A stretch of 64,000 nucleotides of DNA from Klebsormidium nitens (taxonomy: Eukaryota; Streptophyta; Klebsormidiophyceae; Klebsormidiales; Klebsormidiaceae), in contig DF237270.1 in the NCBI GenBank assembly GCA_000708835.1, forward strand, positions 39,004-103,003, read 5' to 3'. The stretch's first letter is position 1; every line of letters begins with the position of its first letter. The notes below the pieces were generated by a model that did no database searches, was not told the origin of the DNA, and saw only the letters and a program-made list of their open reading frames with translations. Positions 44,101 through 57,700 of this stretch are shown piece after piece. Position numbers and translations under genes: made by a program.

Positions 44101-47100
44101 TCAAGATGTTCAACCCGGCTTGCCGATATTGGCCACGTACTTTGCTCCAAAAGGTCGATACGACATCAGACCCCTGATGTCGAAACGAAAGGGCGCGAGC
44201 TATCGCCACTAGGCATCTCGCTTTATACTCGTGGACACTGAATATAGTAGGGTCCGATTGCAAAGCTACTGAGAGGGGTGTACTGAAGCTGCCGGAGTGT
44301 TATCAACGGTCTGAAGACAACAGTTCCCGAGTTCTGACAATCAATCTGAAGTAAAAGCAGAAGTAGAATAGCACTTGCAGTCAAACGGGCAGGAAACCGA
44401 AGCCAACGAAAACGGTAAAGGGCGTCATCGCCGACTGAGACCGAGCAACCGACCTTTTGCATGAGCATCTGGTCCCGGGTTGCGTTGGTGGGCAGCTCCA
44501 TCATGAGCGGCACCTTGCCCTTGCCCTTGACGGCCGCCTTGCCCTTCTTCTTCACCGTCTTGCCCCGGTTCCGAATCGCCTCCTCCACCTCCGCCTCCAT
44601 CTGCACAGGTCAGAGAGGCTCTTAGTTCTCAGACTTCCCAGGTTGGTAGAGAAACATTCGCATGTCTCTACTTGGTTATCAAACGACTTCCACCAGGTTG
44701 AAACCAAGAAAGTAATTCGTCCGATCCATCGTCTACAGACCAAGTAATCACGATAATGTAAGTAATCATGATAATGGGTGTCATCAACGCGGCAAATCAT
44801 GGTTGAATAAGCCGAAAATGAAGCTTCCCATCACAAGCTAGCGACCAAGTAACCATAATGAACAGCGGTCTCGCAGCGCGGCTAACCATCCTCGTCAACT
44901 CTTCAAAGAAATGCCCACGTGCTGGAGCCTAAATCAATCCTAAGCAGCATACAACGTGACACTATACAGCCAGAGACCAATTTCGTTCCAACTACGAACC
45001 AAGAATCTCAGTCGACCGTTAACCGGGGGCCGAACCCACCTGCTGGATCATGTCCTCCGCCGCGCCCGGCCAGTAGTCCCCGTCATAGTACGGCAGCCCT
45101 AACCACTTTCCTAACAATCCCGTATAACCATAAACCCAGATCCAAACCCACCTGCTGGATCATGTCCTCCGCCGCGCCCGGCCAGTAGTCCCCGTCGAAG
45201 TACGGGAGCAGCGCCGCCGTGACGGGCACCCGCGACTCCTCCCCTTTCATGAAGAACATGTCAAACATGTTGGTCGTCTCCACGACAATCCCCTCGCGCG
45301 ACGCCTTGCGCAGCATGCTGAGGTACCATTCCCGCAGCTTGTCGCTCTTCGGCGTCTTCTGGATCTCCGGGTGGCAGTAGAGGATGTAGTCCTCGCCCTT
45401 GAGGGGCGGGCACGCCCAGATGTAGACGGAGTTGAAGCCGCGCAGCTTGGTGTACTCCAGGTAGCCGATCTGCAACGAATTGTGCATACGACAGCGTTCG
45501 AAAAAGCAACGGAAAGCCAGGACGCACAGGGAGGCAAAACAAAACCCGAGGTGACGGAAAGGGTGCACCAAAGCGGCTTGAGAACGCTGAAAGGGAATTT
45601 AAAACGGCTCAACGACGAAAATCCGGACGAGGCTAGAAGGTACGGAAAATGGCTACACTGCAATCGGTCGAAGTCGTGCCACCAGCTAGAGTGATGCACA
45701 GAAGCCCGACCAAAGCTTTTGCTAGACCCCGCTGCAGAGCTGAGGCTCAACAAGCAGATTACGCCGAACTTTTCAAGCTAAACTCTTTGTACAAACAGGT
45801 GTCTACTCGCAAATGTGACAGATGTCAAGACTAACCCGTCTGAGGAGAAGCCCTCTAGTCCGCCAGAGGAAAAACCCAAGTTTGGCTTTCAAAAGAGAGC
45901 AGCTTTGAACAGAGACCCCTGCCTACACGAAACTTCATACACCTAAACGGCCCACCTTCAGAAACCTCTACCTCAGTAGAACGTACTTGGTATGCACACT
46001 GCATCCAAAAGCGAACCACAACTTTCAAGCGTCCACACCAACGTAGCAACAAAATGGCGCTCTGATCCGGCTTACCAGGATCTCGTGGTAGACGAATGTC
46101 CGGAGGGCTTCCCCAGTGACCGTCTTGACCTCTGGCCGGAAGTACTTGACCGAGTCGAGGTAGGAGAGGTACATGCGCCGCGTGTTGGGCTTCTCGGCGT
46201 CGGTGCCGAACTCCTGGGTGTACATGCCGAACAGCAGGATTTCTACGCCCTCAATCTTCTGGAAGAGCAGGACAACCTGCGGAGAAGGGGACAGGAATTC
46301 AGCATTCCTGTTTTCTGGATGTAAGTCAATGTATCTCAAGGTTAAGGGAGTATATTCAGGTCGAGCGGAAAGGTTAAGAAGCAGCAGACAGAGAGTGAGC
46401 GCGACGGGAAAGCCTAAGCATGATGGATGTTTTCCTTTCTCGAACATGTCGAAGACAAGAAGATGCTGCCACGCCCCTTGACCTTCGAGACAAAGAGAAC
46501 CAGCTTTAAGGAGGGGACAAAGCGTTTCTGATCTAGCCACAACAGAACAAGGTGAAGCCGGCCTCCAATCTCAAGTTACTGGAGGAGGGGGTGAGAATCC
46601 AAGAGACGGATGGACAGACGCACACTACCATACCTGTATATAATTTCGGCACCTTCGACGCAAAATAGTTAATTATGAAAACTTTTATTCATTTCAGCAG
46701 GCTCGACGTTACCTGCTAAAACAACCATTATCGAACCATCATCGCCTCGGGGATAATTTCTGAAAATTTCAGCCGGCCAAATCATTATTTATTCGTCGCC
46801 GAAATCAAATACAGGTACGGTACCATGGTACGGAGGTTTGAAAAGGCTATCTCCGTGCTTCGAAAAGGAGACAGGAAGCAGGCCACAAAAACTCACTTTT
46901 GACTTGTAGGGGAACTCGCTCGCGTAGTTCTCGGCCTGGAACAGCTCCGCGAACTTGGACTTCACCTCCAGCTTCTTGTCAACGCTTGACACTACCCGTA
47001 CTACCAGGCCGTCGGCAGTAATCACCTGCAGCCCGGCGTCAAAGGATGAGTATCAGACTCTTCAGAAGACCCGAAGCTGCAAAGAGACTCAATTAACGAA

Positions 47101-50100
47101 CCCCTTCCCTAAAGCACAGCCCCCCTAATGCCTCCGCGCCAAAATTACAATACAGGTCATCAAGAATGTGATTACGACCCGGGTCGACGAAAATCAAAGC
47201 CAGGGTCCGAACGAGGGTAAGCTCCGCCATATGAATCCAACTCCAGCGGATACGAGCCTTCAGGTCCGGACCAAATAAACGGAAACAGGTCATCCGACGA
47301 CAAACTCAATGCTCAGGCGGCTTTTCCTCGCTCGCCCTCGCGAGACTTGAAGCCGGTGTTGCATCTCGAAGACCCAAATAAGTGCAAACAAGTCACCCAG
47401 GCACAAACACCGATCGATCCCCAAGTAGGGTAAGGCTTACAATCAGTAAGCTTACCAGCCAGGGACGGGTGTGGTTAGTTGGTTTAAGGCTGGTACAAGT
47501 GCGGACAAATGATTGTGGGGGTTTCCAGCCGCCTCTCCCTGCTCCGTGCCCGCAAACATTGATGCAATATCGATAAAGTCCCAGAACCCCGTGCTGAGAA
47601 CACCCGCAAACATTGCAGCAGGGTCGTTGAAGCCCCAGAAGCCGAGCCAACAAAAAACAGGCCAGCCAAGCACACCCACCTGCTCCTAGCCGCTTCTCCT
47701 TGGCCCGCGCCCACGAACATTGCAGTCGAATTGATGAAAGCCCCAGAACCCAAATCGACGAAAACAGGTCAGCCAAGCTAACCCACCTGCTCTAACCGCT
47801 TCCCCTCGGCCCGCGCCCGCTCTGTGCGCTCCTGCCCGAGGCGCCTCTGGAGGCGCTCCTCCAGGAAGTTGCTCAGGTGCGTCTTGGGCAGGTCTTTCGC
47901 CATGAGCACCGCCGAGGGGGGCAGCGGCGCGCGGGTGCCCTCGACGAGACCGCTGAGGAGGCACTCGGGACACGTGTACTCGGTGTCGACGCTCTCATTG
48001 CGGCGGCCGTTGAAGAGCGCGCAGATCTGGTGGTTCCACTTGTTGCAGCGGTCGCACTGGACCCACTGGAAGAGAAGGACCGGACGAAGAAATGAGTCAG
48101 AAAGCGGTGCTTTAAAGGTTAAGATGCTCTTCTAGCATCGACTTTGCTAAAGGCTATGCAAAAGTCGGGCGAACAGGAGAACGGGAAATGGGACCACATA
48201 TCAGGCTAGGGCTTGCGAGGAAAATCCTTCATGGCGTCTCGCCAAAAACCTCGACAGTGAGACAAACAGAAAGCTGCGGCCGATCGTTCAAAAGGCCCAG
48301 AATCTTTCACGGGCACACAACAGGACTACGAGGAAATGCTCCCCTTCTCGTGATGCCAAGGATGCACTTCAACTTCTGCCGAGCTCGGATTCCGTATCCG
48401 ACCGGAAATAGGAAAGACAACACAGCTCAGCTCCACAGACAAACCCAACCAAACCCCCCCGCTCACCGCCTCCTCGACCTCCTCGTCGTTCTTCTTCTTT
48501 TCTAGCTTGGCCTTGGGGAACTGGTGCCCCTCGATGTCGACCGTGTCCCCCCGCTGGTCCGCAAAGCACTGCGTGCACACCACGTGCTTCGTGTCGGTGC
48601 CCGCCATCACAAAGTGGTACACTCCGTTGCGCTTGATGCGCGCGCCGCATGGCGTGCAGTACAGCGGGGGCGGCTCGAACGAGAGCCGGACGAGCCCGCA
48701 CAGCTGGCAGGCGTCCTCGGGCAGGTTGTGCGGGTCCACCCGGGGGACGAGCGCCGCCTGGCCTTTGCCCTTCTGGGGGGGCGGTTGCTGCAGCGGGAGC
48801 TTCACAAAGGTTAGAACTTGGTTCATTCATGAAGATCAGAGTCTGAGGAAACAGCTGTCTCAATTCTCTCTGATGTAAGCGGTTAATTCAAGGATGAGCA
48901 CAACCTGGCCTTTGCCCTTCTGAGGGGGCGGTTGCTGCATGGGAAGTTAGCAAAGGTCAGAAAATACACCAAAACCCCAACTTACATTTCCCGTATTCCA
49001 AGAAGTGGACTCAAGGAGGAGGACGACCCTGCCCTTTGCACAAGGAAAGTCGGTATGATTCTCAAAAAAGCACCACGTGAACTTCCCTCCCACCATCTGT
49101 GAAATGATGCATGAGATGATCGTGATCAAGCACCTTGCTGACGAAGCAACCTTTAAAGATGAGTTCGCAACATTTAGGAGACCTGTTACGGCGCCGGAGA
49201 GTATTTGCACGGAGACTGACGACTCGAACACAAATCAAATCCGCCGTCGTGTTCCCTATGAGAGTGGTGTCTTCGAGAGTCGAGAGCTACTCCAGAAAAA
49301 ACGTGACTCTTCGAAATGAGAGTCGGATCTGGTGAGGGCAAAGTTTTTATCCCTTCCGCCCTTTCTTGGCAGTAACCGGCTAATTCCCTTGAAAACGGCA
49401 TATGCATCTCTACCAGGCCCCTCAATAAATTTCGAACTCGGCTGTTCCTGGACGGCTTACGAAGCTGACCCACCCACATTCGTGCGAATCATTGGAAAGG
49501 CCCGAAAAGCTGACCCACCTGGTAGATCCAGGACCGCAGCGACCGTATGTGCTGCTTGATCTCGAAAGCCGTGAACAGTTCCGTCAGGGACGTCCCCTGG
49601 ACCTTCGGCTTGCCGCCCTTCGCCTGACTTCCCCCCGCTCCATCCTGCGCCGCATGGGGCACCACTGCCCCGTGAACGTTCCCCCTGTTCGGGTCAACAA
49701 CAACCATCTTACCCCCCTGCTCCGCGCCCATGTCCCCCGACCCCCCCCGGTGCGCATACGCCCCGGGGACCTCGTTTTTCACACCCGCTACAAGCTCTTG
49801 TTTCGTTACGGGTGCTCGCCCGGCTACCCCCGCACTGCCCGGCTCGAACTTCATCGCCCCGGGGTCCGGTTTCAGGCCCCCTTCCGCTTTCACGGGGTAC
49901 CCCTGGCTGGCCGCGTCCTCCGCTTTCACCAGCGGATTCGCCCCTTGCGACGCCCCGGGGGGGCCCTCTATCCTCTGCCGTTTCGCCCCCCCCTGGAGCT
50001 CCTCGGCCTGGCGCGCGGCCGCTTCCATCAGCACCTGCTTCTGCTGATGTAAGATCTCGCGCACCGGCTGACAGACGGGGCAGCGCTGGTCGCGGCACGA

Positions 50101-52632
50101 CGTGTTGTGCTTGACGAGCGTCTTGCTGGGCATGCAGCGCGAGTCGAACTTGCAGTCCACGTCCTGGCACTGGCAGATGTGCGCCCACAGCTGCTTCGCC
50201 TGGCAGAGGGGGAAGAAACGATGGTCAGGAGTGGGTAAAACTTGAAACGAGAGTCTTAGACTATGCACGATAATTGAGTGAACGACTTTTACTCTTACTC
50301 TCTTCACGAGGAGACATAGAACATGTACAATCAAGAGGTCGTTGTAACGAGCCATGACTCGTCCACACTGTCTGCAATATGACTTCCCCTATCCGACCCT
50401 GGATTTGAAATCAAGATCCGACTTCCAAGATGGCTCCTAGAACGGCCTGGCTTAAAGAACGCGTCAAGAGAGGGTTCCGGAAAGCAACAGGCAGGGCCAC
50501 GACTCACAGCTTCAATCACAGTCTAAGCCAAAAGGGACATATCATTGACAAGGGCCCAAGGATTCTTCACAATCCTCTTTACCTGGTGGCAGTGTGCAAC
50601 GGCCGTACACGTCCCCTCCGGCGCAGTACACTTGCTCACGTGCCTCAACAGCAGCAGCCACCGCTGTTGCTTCTGATACTGCTTCTGTCGCATCAGCACG
50701 TCCATAGCCGGCCTTCCGTCCCCACCCACCGGCATGCCCCCCTGCTGCGGAGTGCCCGGTAAACGCCCCCCGGGGGTCGGCGGCGACCCCATGCCCGACT
50801 CAGCGTGCATCAGGGGGGCCCCGTTGGCTGGGCCAGCCGCCCCCCCTTGTTGAGTGGCGGCAATTCGCAAGGCGGCCTGCTGCTGCATCTGCTGCGCTGC
50901 GAGCTTCTCGTTTTGGGCGCTGTGCTGGAGGTTCAACTGAGCCAGCTCGCGCGCGTGTTGTTGTTGGAGGTCGGAAGATCCGTTGGCGGGGAAGGGGGCG
51001 GAGGATTGAGAGGCTTGGGGGGAGAGGAGGCCGTTGAGCTGAGGGTTTGGCGGGGGCAGGCCTGGAAACAAGAAGGTAAACAACTGTCAGACAACAGGAA
51101 CAAACAGGTAGGTAAGTGATGAACCAAGGCATCTGAGTCAAATCGTACTCACAACAAAAAACCAGAAGTCCTGACTTACTTGACATTTCTGCAAGAAAGA
51201 TGAACAGATTCAAAAAGTTGCGGCATTTGGGCTGTTCACCGGCCTTTGTCTTTACTCACAGTGGATTCATACCTTGAATCTCAAACAGGCACATGCGAAA
51301 CCCATCAGAATTGGACACCTGTGCACTGCTTGCATCAAAGTTGGGCCCTATGTGAGAGATGTAACAGAAAAGGGGTGGGAAGAAGGGCATGGTGTGTATT
51401 ATAGTAAACCTCAAAAGCCTAAAGAAACCCTACTTGTGATAAGAGGCAAGCAACGAACGTCCTTTGTTTGTCCGCATAACATCAGAAGTTCATGTTTACT
51501 AAGCACTGATTATCCAAACCTTCAAAACCCTAAACTTCATCAGCCAATGATGACAACTATAAGAAAACAACACATGACAAAACTCATGATCTCCGATTCA
51601 CAACGAAAAGAAGTTTGGTCAAACAAGACCTTGAATCAGTCTGACATAAGCAACGCACCTGTCATGGCAACGCCCGGAGCTCCCCCTTGCCTTGCCTGCC
51701 CTCCGAACCCCATCGAAGCTCCATTGACTCCTTGCATGACAGCCCCCTCCGTAACCCCGTTCACCATGTGATTCCCCACAAGCGGAGTCTTCCCATCAGG
51801 GCCCACGCCGTTTGGGGCTTTCATCAGGGTGCTCTGTGCAGTGTTGCTAGCGCTAGAGAAGAGGCCATTCGCCTGGGCGGCCCCACTGGAAGAGCTGCTA
51901 TGGCCCGGGGTTCCAGGGGTTTGCGAACCGCTCTGAGCGCGGGCTCCGGACTTGGGGACGTGCATCTTCTTTGCAACGTCCTGGAGGCGCACCTCGAGCG
52001 TGCTCACATCGATGTAGTCCGCCTACATCCGAGATACATTTGTGTGAGCGCAATTCGGGGGAGTTCTCATTTTTGGAGAACAGGGATAAGACTCCAAAGG
52101 TGAAGTGTAAAAAGTCCCGAGGAGAGGGGATGTACAAGGGGGAAGGAATCGAGCGTCAAGTAAGAAGAATCTGTTTCAGTGCAGGGTCTTTTAGTATCAC
52201 GCAAGGAAGGGGCAACCAACGCGTGATGTATGTCAACGAACGCTAGGCCTTACTAATTGTTGAAAGATGTGAAGCACTTGGCATTGACGAACCTTCATAA
52301 ACAGAGAGAAACAAGGAGACACCAGGTCTGTGCTGATCTTTGCTTACAACAACCTGACGTCAGACTTCCAACCGAAGAAGTGGGTCATGGTGAGACTTAA
52401 TACAGAAGGCGGACACAGGCTTCTTGGAACAATAAACATCTATGAACTGAAAGTCTGGTGGAGTCGTATGCATTCAGCAGGGATGAAGATGCAAGAGTGC
52501 GAATGAATAGCAGTACTTACCTTGGTGGGAGCATTCCTGTAAAGAGCCTCCTCCAATCTCCGCACAAAGTCTGGAAATTTGATAGCCCATTCTGGAGGAA
52601 AGTTTGGCCTCTTCTTCTTGAACAGATTATAA
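38146..52632 (-). CDS. HAC1: HAC-type (p300/CBP) histone acetyltransferase
   Basis: Nuclear lysine acetyltransferase and transcriptional co-activator. Exons found, 5' to 3': 52632-52521, 52022-51659, 51061-50583, 50199-49519, 48787-48467, 48065-47787, 47025-46897, 46276-46076, 45469-45152, 44600-44454, 41608-41384, 40165-39891, 39334-39052, 38298-38146; all phases agree, 1321 residues plus stop. Order: N-terminal KIX-like segment ([19 protein letters not shown], then [13 protein letters not shown]), Q-rich linker, TAZ1 ([14 protein letters not shown] to [11 protein letters not shown]), Cys-rich region with [15 protein letters not shown] finger ([20 protein letters not shown]), KAT11 catalytic domain ([61 protein letters not shown]), two ZZ fingers and C-terminal TAZ2 ([28 protein letters not shown]). 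The first exon starts in phase 2, so at least one more N-terminal exon lies above 52632; I could not place it. The intron 44453-41609 is 2.8 kb. Confidence 0.95.
38866..39110 (-). repeat. Two decayed copies of the HAC TAZ2 exon 3' edge
   Basis: The exon end with donor (CCCTCACCTTGAGCAGCATCC in plus reading, first 20 bases typical, at about 39045) is repeated at about 38940 and 38867. Each copy is followed by a diverged version of the adjoining CACATGCGGCGGCAGTGCGC stretch. Only the outermost copy continues into intact coding sequence. Confidence 0.88.
40078..40815 (-). repeat. Five tandem copies of a HAC exon 5' edge
   Basis: The acceptor plus the first about 90 bp of exon 40165-39891 (coding [18 protein letters not shown] then [11 protein letters not shown]) recurs four more times at about 40240-40335, 40407-40495, 40563-40652 and 40714-40808. 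Copy spacing is 157-167 bp. All four upstream copies carry frame changes, while several keep a CTGCAG-like acceptor. Confidence 0.93.
41609..44453 (-). other. Large HAC intron with unassigned open frames
   Basis: 2.8 kb intron, the longest in the gene. It contains a 132-codon minus frame (43572-43174) and a 128-codon plus frame (42877-43263), overlapping each other; neither matches a family I recognise. Base composition alone does not mark an inserted element, and no terminal repeats were seen. Confidence 0.4.
45036..45200 (-). repeat. Decayed copy of the HAC catalytic-exon 3' edge
   Basis: The end of exon 45469-45152 (CTGGATCATGTCCTCCGCCG, then GCCCGGCCAGTAGTCCCCGTC, plus reading) is repeated at about 45040-45105 within the intron, nearly identical for about 70 bp. 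It is the youngest-looking of the exon-edge copies. Confidence 0.92.
47515..47830 (-). repeat. Decayed copies of the HAC PHD-exon 3' edge
   Basis: The exon end with donor at 47781-47820 (ACCCACCTGCTCTAACCGCT) is matched at about 47677-47720 (ACCCACCTGCTCCTAGCCGC). More distant relatives lie at about 47528 and 47600 around CCCGCAAACATTG. Interspersed blocks such as AAAGCCCCAGAA and ACAGGTCAGCCAAGC repeat with about 120-bp spacing. Confidence 0.8.
48750..48960 (-). repeat. Decayed upstream copy of a HAC exon 5' edge
   Basis: The start of exon 48787-48467 (reading CAACCGCCCCCCCAGAAGGG in gene sense) and its TGCAG acceptor recur at about 48905-48945. The copy has the same CAACCGCCCCC start and GGCAAAGGCCAG run. 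Confidence 0.85.
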
Positions 52633-54725
52633 CTGCAGCAGAAGAGTTACAATCATTCAGAAACCTGAGGTTCACCAGAGTTCACCAAAGTTTAACAGAG
52701 TCATCATTCAACAAGATCAGAGTTTGGATTGCGGGCCACCTCAGAAACCTTCAAGAGTAGTAATGCTGACTCCCTGCGTTCTTCCAGAAGAACACAAGCT
52801 TCCCTGCACCAATCTCTGAGTAGGGCACAAGCAACATAATGTTCTGGGATGAAGTAACCAACGTACTGTGACGCAGAACACATTTACATGAGACAGCATT
52901 CTACAAACAGACTTGAGTGTAGAACCATCCTCGAAGGAGAGCTAGTACACTCAGAAATCTACCATGATAGAACCCTAGAAACAACCCTGGTACCCAGTTG
53001 CCTGCCAACTGTTGCAGAAACATCAGCTAATAATCTGGACAGCTGCCTGCAATACATCGTTATCCCACACAAAGAAAGCGACTGGAGGAACAACCTTGAA
53101 GAAACAGGATTCCAAACAGTAACTTGTTGACAGGTGTTGGGAACAGGCTGCAACCGAAGTCAACCACACGAGACAATTGGACTCCTTCCAGCTGAAGCTA
53201 TGAACTGTCTCTGAAAACTGCGATGCTTTCTAAGAATGCTTGACGTTTGCTGCAGCCCTGCAACCTTGTCATAGCATTGAAGAATAATCAAGGTGCAATC
53301 GACAACCTACACAAACCATCTAAGCTTTCACCCGCATGGGTCTAATGTTGTGCCAAGACCCAGTCACTGACTACTAGATAACACAACTCAGGGTGAGCTC
53401 CAGAGTAGATGCCATCTGCATGACTGCAGGATGCGACAACCTACTAAACTGATAACCAAAAGTCTCTTTGAGGTTGTGTGATCTCAATCAAGTTGATAGC
53501 TAGGCTAGGTGCAAGCTTAACCCAAGTGGGTATGCCTCTCCCTGACACCTCCAGCGCCTCGCCAGATAGGATTTCCAAACAGGATCATTCAGCAGGATCT
53601 GTGAAGGGTTACCCACATGTGTTCAATGAGGACCTGCCGGTCAGGAGTGTCGGCGTCGCTCTGCCATGAGTTCTTCCCCGCTGCTGGCTCTGCCCTCTGA
53701 GGGGCAGCCGGCCTGGGGCCTGGGATTGGTGAGAGCAACATCCTTGGCCCCTATTCCAACAGCTGGTCGCCAAGGTACGCACAGACTGGCAAACCTACCC
53801 TCGCAACACACAAACCTGTGCCTGGGTACCTATTACTGCAGGGCCTAGTCATAAATGCTCGAGATGCGCATGGCTGTGTGCCCCTTGTAAGTCCTCAGCC
53901 GAGAAAGGTGATGCCTCACACACCCTGACAAGGGCAAGGAACTGTCTGTCTGACGCGTTCAAACCCGTTCCCTTCTCCTCTTACTGCTCACAAGGAAGGG
54001 CCTGATCCAAGGGCAAACAACAACCACGAAACAGGGTCCAATATCACGTGAACAACCTCATGCTTCATCAACCCTAGCACATGCCAGCAGCCCCGGCAGC
54101 CATAGCCAAGGCCTTCCTCGCGAAGCAGGAAACCCTGTTCAAGGTTTTCCGCGCGCAAGTGAATCCGCGACCCAGATTCCAACGGTTACATGTGCAATTG
54201 CTGCTGATTCTGACAGTGATGTAAACGGGGCACAACAAAACACCCGGCCTCAAGCCCCGGGTGAATTTATATTCTGATTTGCGCTGTGCCGTTGTGTTAC
54301 CGAGTGGGTTTTCAGGTCGGGGGTTTTGCATTCACACCATAGCTTTCAGGCCTCTTCCTCGTGGAAATGTGCACAGGTCGATCGTCTTTTCGCGGAATTC
54401 CTGCGGAACGGTTTCGCTCAGGGGACTGCTCAACACAGCTGAGTTTGACACCTGAGGAGGAGGAAGAAGAAGTTTGAAGTAGTCAACACAGCTCTTCGAG
54501 CTCCTTCAAACGTCTCCCGCATTTCCACCCTGCGTCTTCAGCATCTGCAACGATCGTTTATCTGCAACGACTGTCCATGTATACGCGCCAGCCTATCATA
54601 GGACTAGTGTTAGGGGCCCAGGCCCCTGGCAGGGGGCCTCCTGCATTTGGCTGCTTTGGCCAGCATTGACAAGCGCTGATCGAATCGACCTGTCGCACAA
54701 TATCGTAGCCAGTTCCCGAGGAGCC
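52633..54725. other. Region between HAC (-) and synaptotagmin (+) starts
   Basis: Must hold the missing HAC N-terminal exon(s) and both promoters. A plus-strand ATG at 53666 opens a 21-codon stretch ending in a good donor (GTGAGA), which could be a leader exon of the downstream gene, but no phase-compatible acceptor links it to the ATG at 54726. Nothing else here is recognisable. Confidence 0.45.
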
Positions 54726-57700
54726 ATGGGGTTCTTCTTCTCGTTCTTCCTTGGTGTCAGCATTGGAGTGGTCATTATGTTTGGCCTTGCATTTTGTGCC
54801 CGCAAGAGGAGCGTCTCCAGAATGCAGAGGGTGAGGCGCGATGTCTGATGGACTTGTGCGCTTGCAACCCTTCTGAATGAGAGGGGCCTGGATCAGGATC
54901 TTGCGGTCGTGTCACAATTCTGCAGCATTGCAAAACTTCTATAGTGATATTTTCGTTTGGAAGAATACTTCTCCCCTTTTGGCTGATGTGAGGTAGGCCT
55001 CTTGTTGGCAATGAAAGAACATGACAAGGCTGCCGTGTGCTCACCCTAGGAAATCCTTGTAGCGGATCAGGCAATGCACCCTTTTGTCCCCAGCTGAAGC
55101 CCATATCCGTACGCTAGCAACCCCCGACTTGCAAATTGTGGCGCCGGTACACACTGATCCACCGAGTTTGCGACAAGTACATCAGCTGGTTTTCATCTTG
55201 ATGTTTCAAAGTCCTACCCCAAGAGTGTAGACCTGATCGCACCAGCGATCACATATCACTTTCCTTGTCTGCTACATTTGGAACAGTTTCACTAAAACGT
55301 ACATCATTGTACAATGTTGCAGGCTGTGGAGATTGCCAGTCTGGCGGCTATTGACATTGCGGGGCTTAAGAAACTGTGCGGGGAGAAGGATGTGCCATCG
55401 TGGATCAACTTCCCAGAGTTCGAGCGGGTGAGTGTGTGTGAGAGTTAACGTCCCGAAGCAGAGCATGGCAGGGTCTAGGGGCAATGGTCAGATAGTTTGC
55501 ATCTTTGTAGATTCTTGTTTACGCCTATTGAATCTTTGTGAAGGTAGTCGTTGATGTCATCACGCTTTCATTGGATGATTGTAAAGTTGTGGTGGTGCGA
55601 CCAACAATCAATGGTCGCAGCGGGTGCGTCTGCATATGCCGCTCTATCATGGTCCGACCTCAGCAGTCGCAAGCAAGTTGGGCGAAGTGTGGCTGGCACT
55701 TCCTACCTTGTCCGTCAGATTGCTAAGCTTCGCAAAAGCTGACTACCAGTCTGCGACTGTATGCTGCGGTCCTCCTTCAAAAGCCTGGTCATGATGATCC
55801 AGAACGGTCAGTGGACCCTGGGGCCTACTTGACTGACTGCTTCACTAACTGAGCCCTTCTATCTCTGAAGTCAACTCCTTTTACCATCTGGACAACGGAC
55901 AAATATGTCCACAAAGCTTAGACCATCTTTTTCTCTCCTCACCGGCCATGTGGCTCAACAAGATGCTCCACGAGACGCCATGTACGTTGACAAGGCCGCC
56001 TTCATTTTCTCAAGTGAATATGTACTTAACAGAGCTCTAAGTTCCTCCCTGTGAAGCATCCCCCTCCCTCTGCTCACAGGTCGTACGTCGTGCTTCAAGT
56101 CATCATGAAAAAAGAAACAGTGTTGCAATGTCCAAGCCTGCAATCTCTCGGCAAAACACATCTCAACTCATGAGGCCACTTTGTGTCGTGGAGGTTCAAG
56201 ACGGAGACCCAAGCAGTTCTGTTAACATCCCTTTCCTTCATCTCGCAGGTCGTTTGGCTTAACAAGGAACTTAAGGAGTTGTGGCCATACGTGAGCAAGG
56301 CCGCGTCAGCAGTTATCAAGGCGTCAGTTGAGCCCATCCTGGCGCAGTACCGCCCCCCCCTCATCTCGAGCCTGCTCTTCACCAAGCTCACCCTGGGCAC
56401 CACGGCCCCCCAGATCGCAGGTGAGAGTGTACTGCCACTTCTTGCAGTCAGTGGGGGTGAGCATTTGTGAGGATTGCCATGTGTCAAAGAGCACTGTGTT
56501 TTATGGACAGTCTGGTCACGAGGCCAGGTCACGTACAACCGTGTCCCGATTGAGGTGATCTGGCCGATTATTGAGGTGACTTGGCCAATGCTTAGGCCGA
56601 GTGCAGTCGGGGTAACTTTCTCGGTCAACTTCCGCAACATGATACAGGTCGGGCACGAATATCATCGTTGATGGGAGAAGGATGATCTTTGCAGACGGGT
56701 CATTGCTGGGACACGGTCTCCATGAAAGATGATTCTGGTTGTACAATTGTCTCTTCAGACACGCAAAGGACACTCAAATCACCAGAACTACTCACGTCCA
56801 CTGTTTTCGTTCATGTATGCTATTTCCAACAACTTCATCTCTCCAGGGGTAAGGATCAAGTCGAAGAAAGGGGAGGAGGTCGTTCTGGAGCTTGACTTCA
56901 AGTGGGGTACGTATTCGCTTCCTCGAGTCTCCAGACCATTCGCCAACGTGTCTCGCCGTAGTTTGATCTGCTTTGCTCCCGCTCAACCGGTGGACTGCTC
57001 TTCCTCTGCATCGTTCAAAGACGGTTGACTTCAGGATGTTTCCGACAGTGAGACGCAGTCCAGGTGCTAAGAATTTTCTCTTATGGGGTTTGCAATCTGA
57101 AAAATTGTACGTGTAGAAGTTGTACGCTTAGACAGTTTATCTCTGTTACCCTGTTCGCACAAAGGTCTGGCCGTATGAAAGTCTCGTACAATCTAGTTTC
57201 GTGCGAAACACGATTCTCTCGGAGATCACTTTGGACACGTTTGCCGACTCTTCAGTATCACCCCTCGATGACCCCGTGAAGGCGAGCTTGCTTGTTTCGG
57301 GAAAACAAACTGGAGACCAAGTCAACACCTCTCTTCAAGGGCAGCCTTCAAGTGTTGCAGCAACGGTGGGTATTGCAGGATTATTTTGCCACAAAATCTG
57401 GGAAACTGACTGGATCTCGCTGGCCGTCCGATGGTGCAGGTGGCAACCCGAGCGTGATCCTGGGCATCAAGACGTTCACGGGCGTGTCCCTGCCCGTGCA
57501 AGTCAAGGACCTCCAGGTCTTTGCGCTCGTGCGCATCTCCTTCTCCAAGTTCACGGGGGAGGCCTTCCCCTGCTTCGGAGCCATGCTCGTCTCGCTCTCG
57601 CAGCGGGTGAGAGATCATCTTTGCGCTCGTTCCTCCTTTGTTGGCCCTTCCTTCAAGTGTTGCTCCGTCTTTCTTTCTCCTCGTTTCTTTCAGACAAAAC

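Noticed and set aside
53666-53728. Upstream coding start for the synaptotagmin gene at 53666
   Set aside because: No acceptor before 54726 continues its phase; the ATG at 54726 gives the family's usual N-terminal membrane anchor directly.
54080-54223. Small plus-strand frame with a lysine-rich helix
   Set aside because: Only 47 codons, no splice or family support; may be leader sequence.
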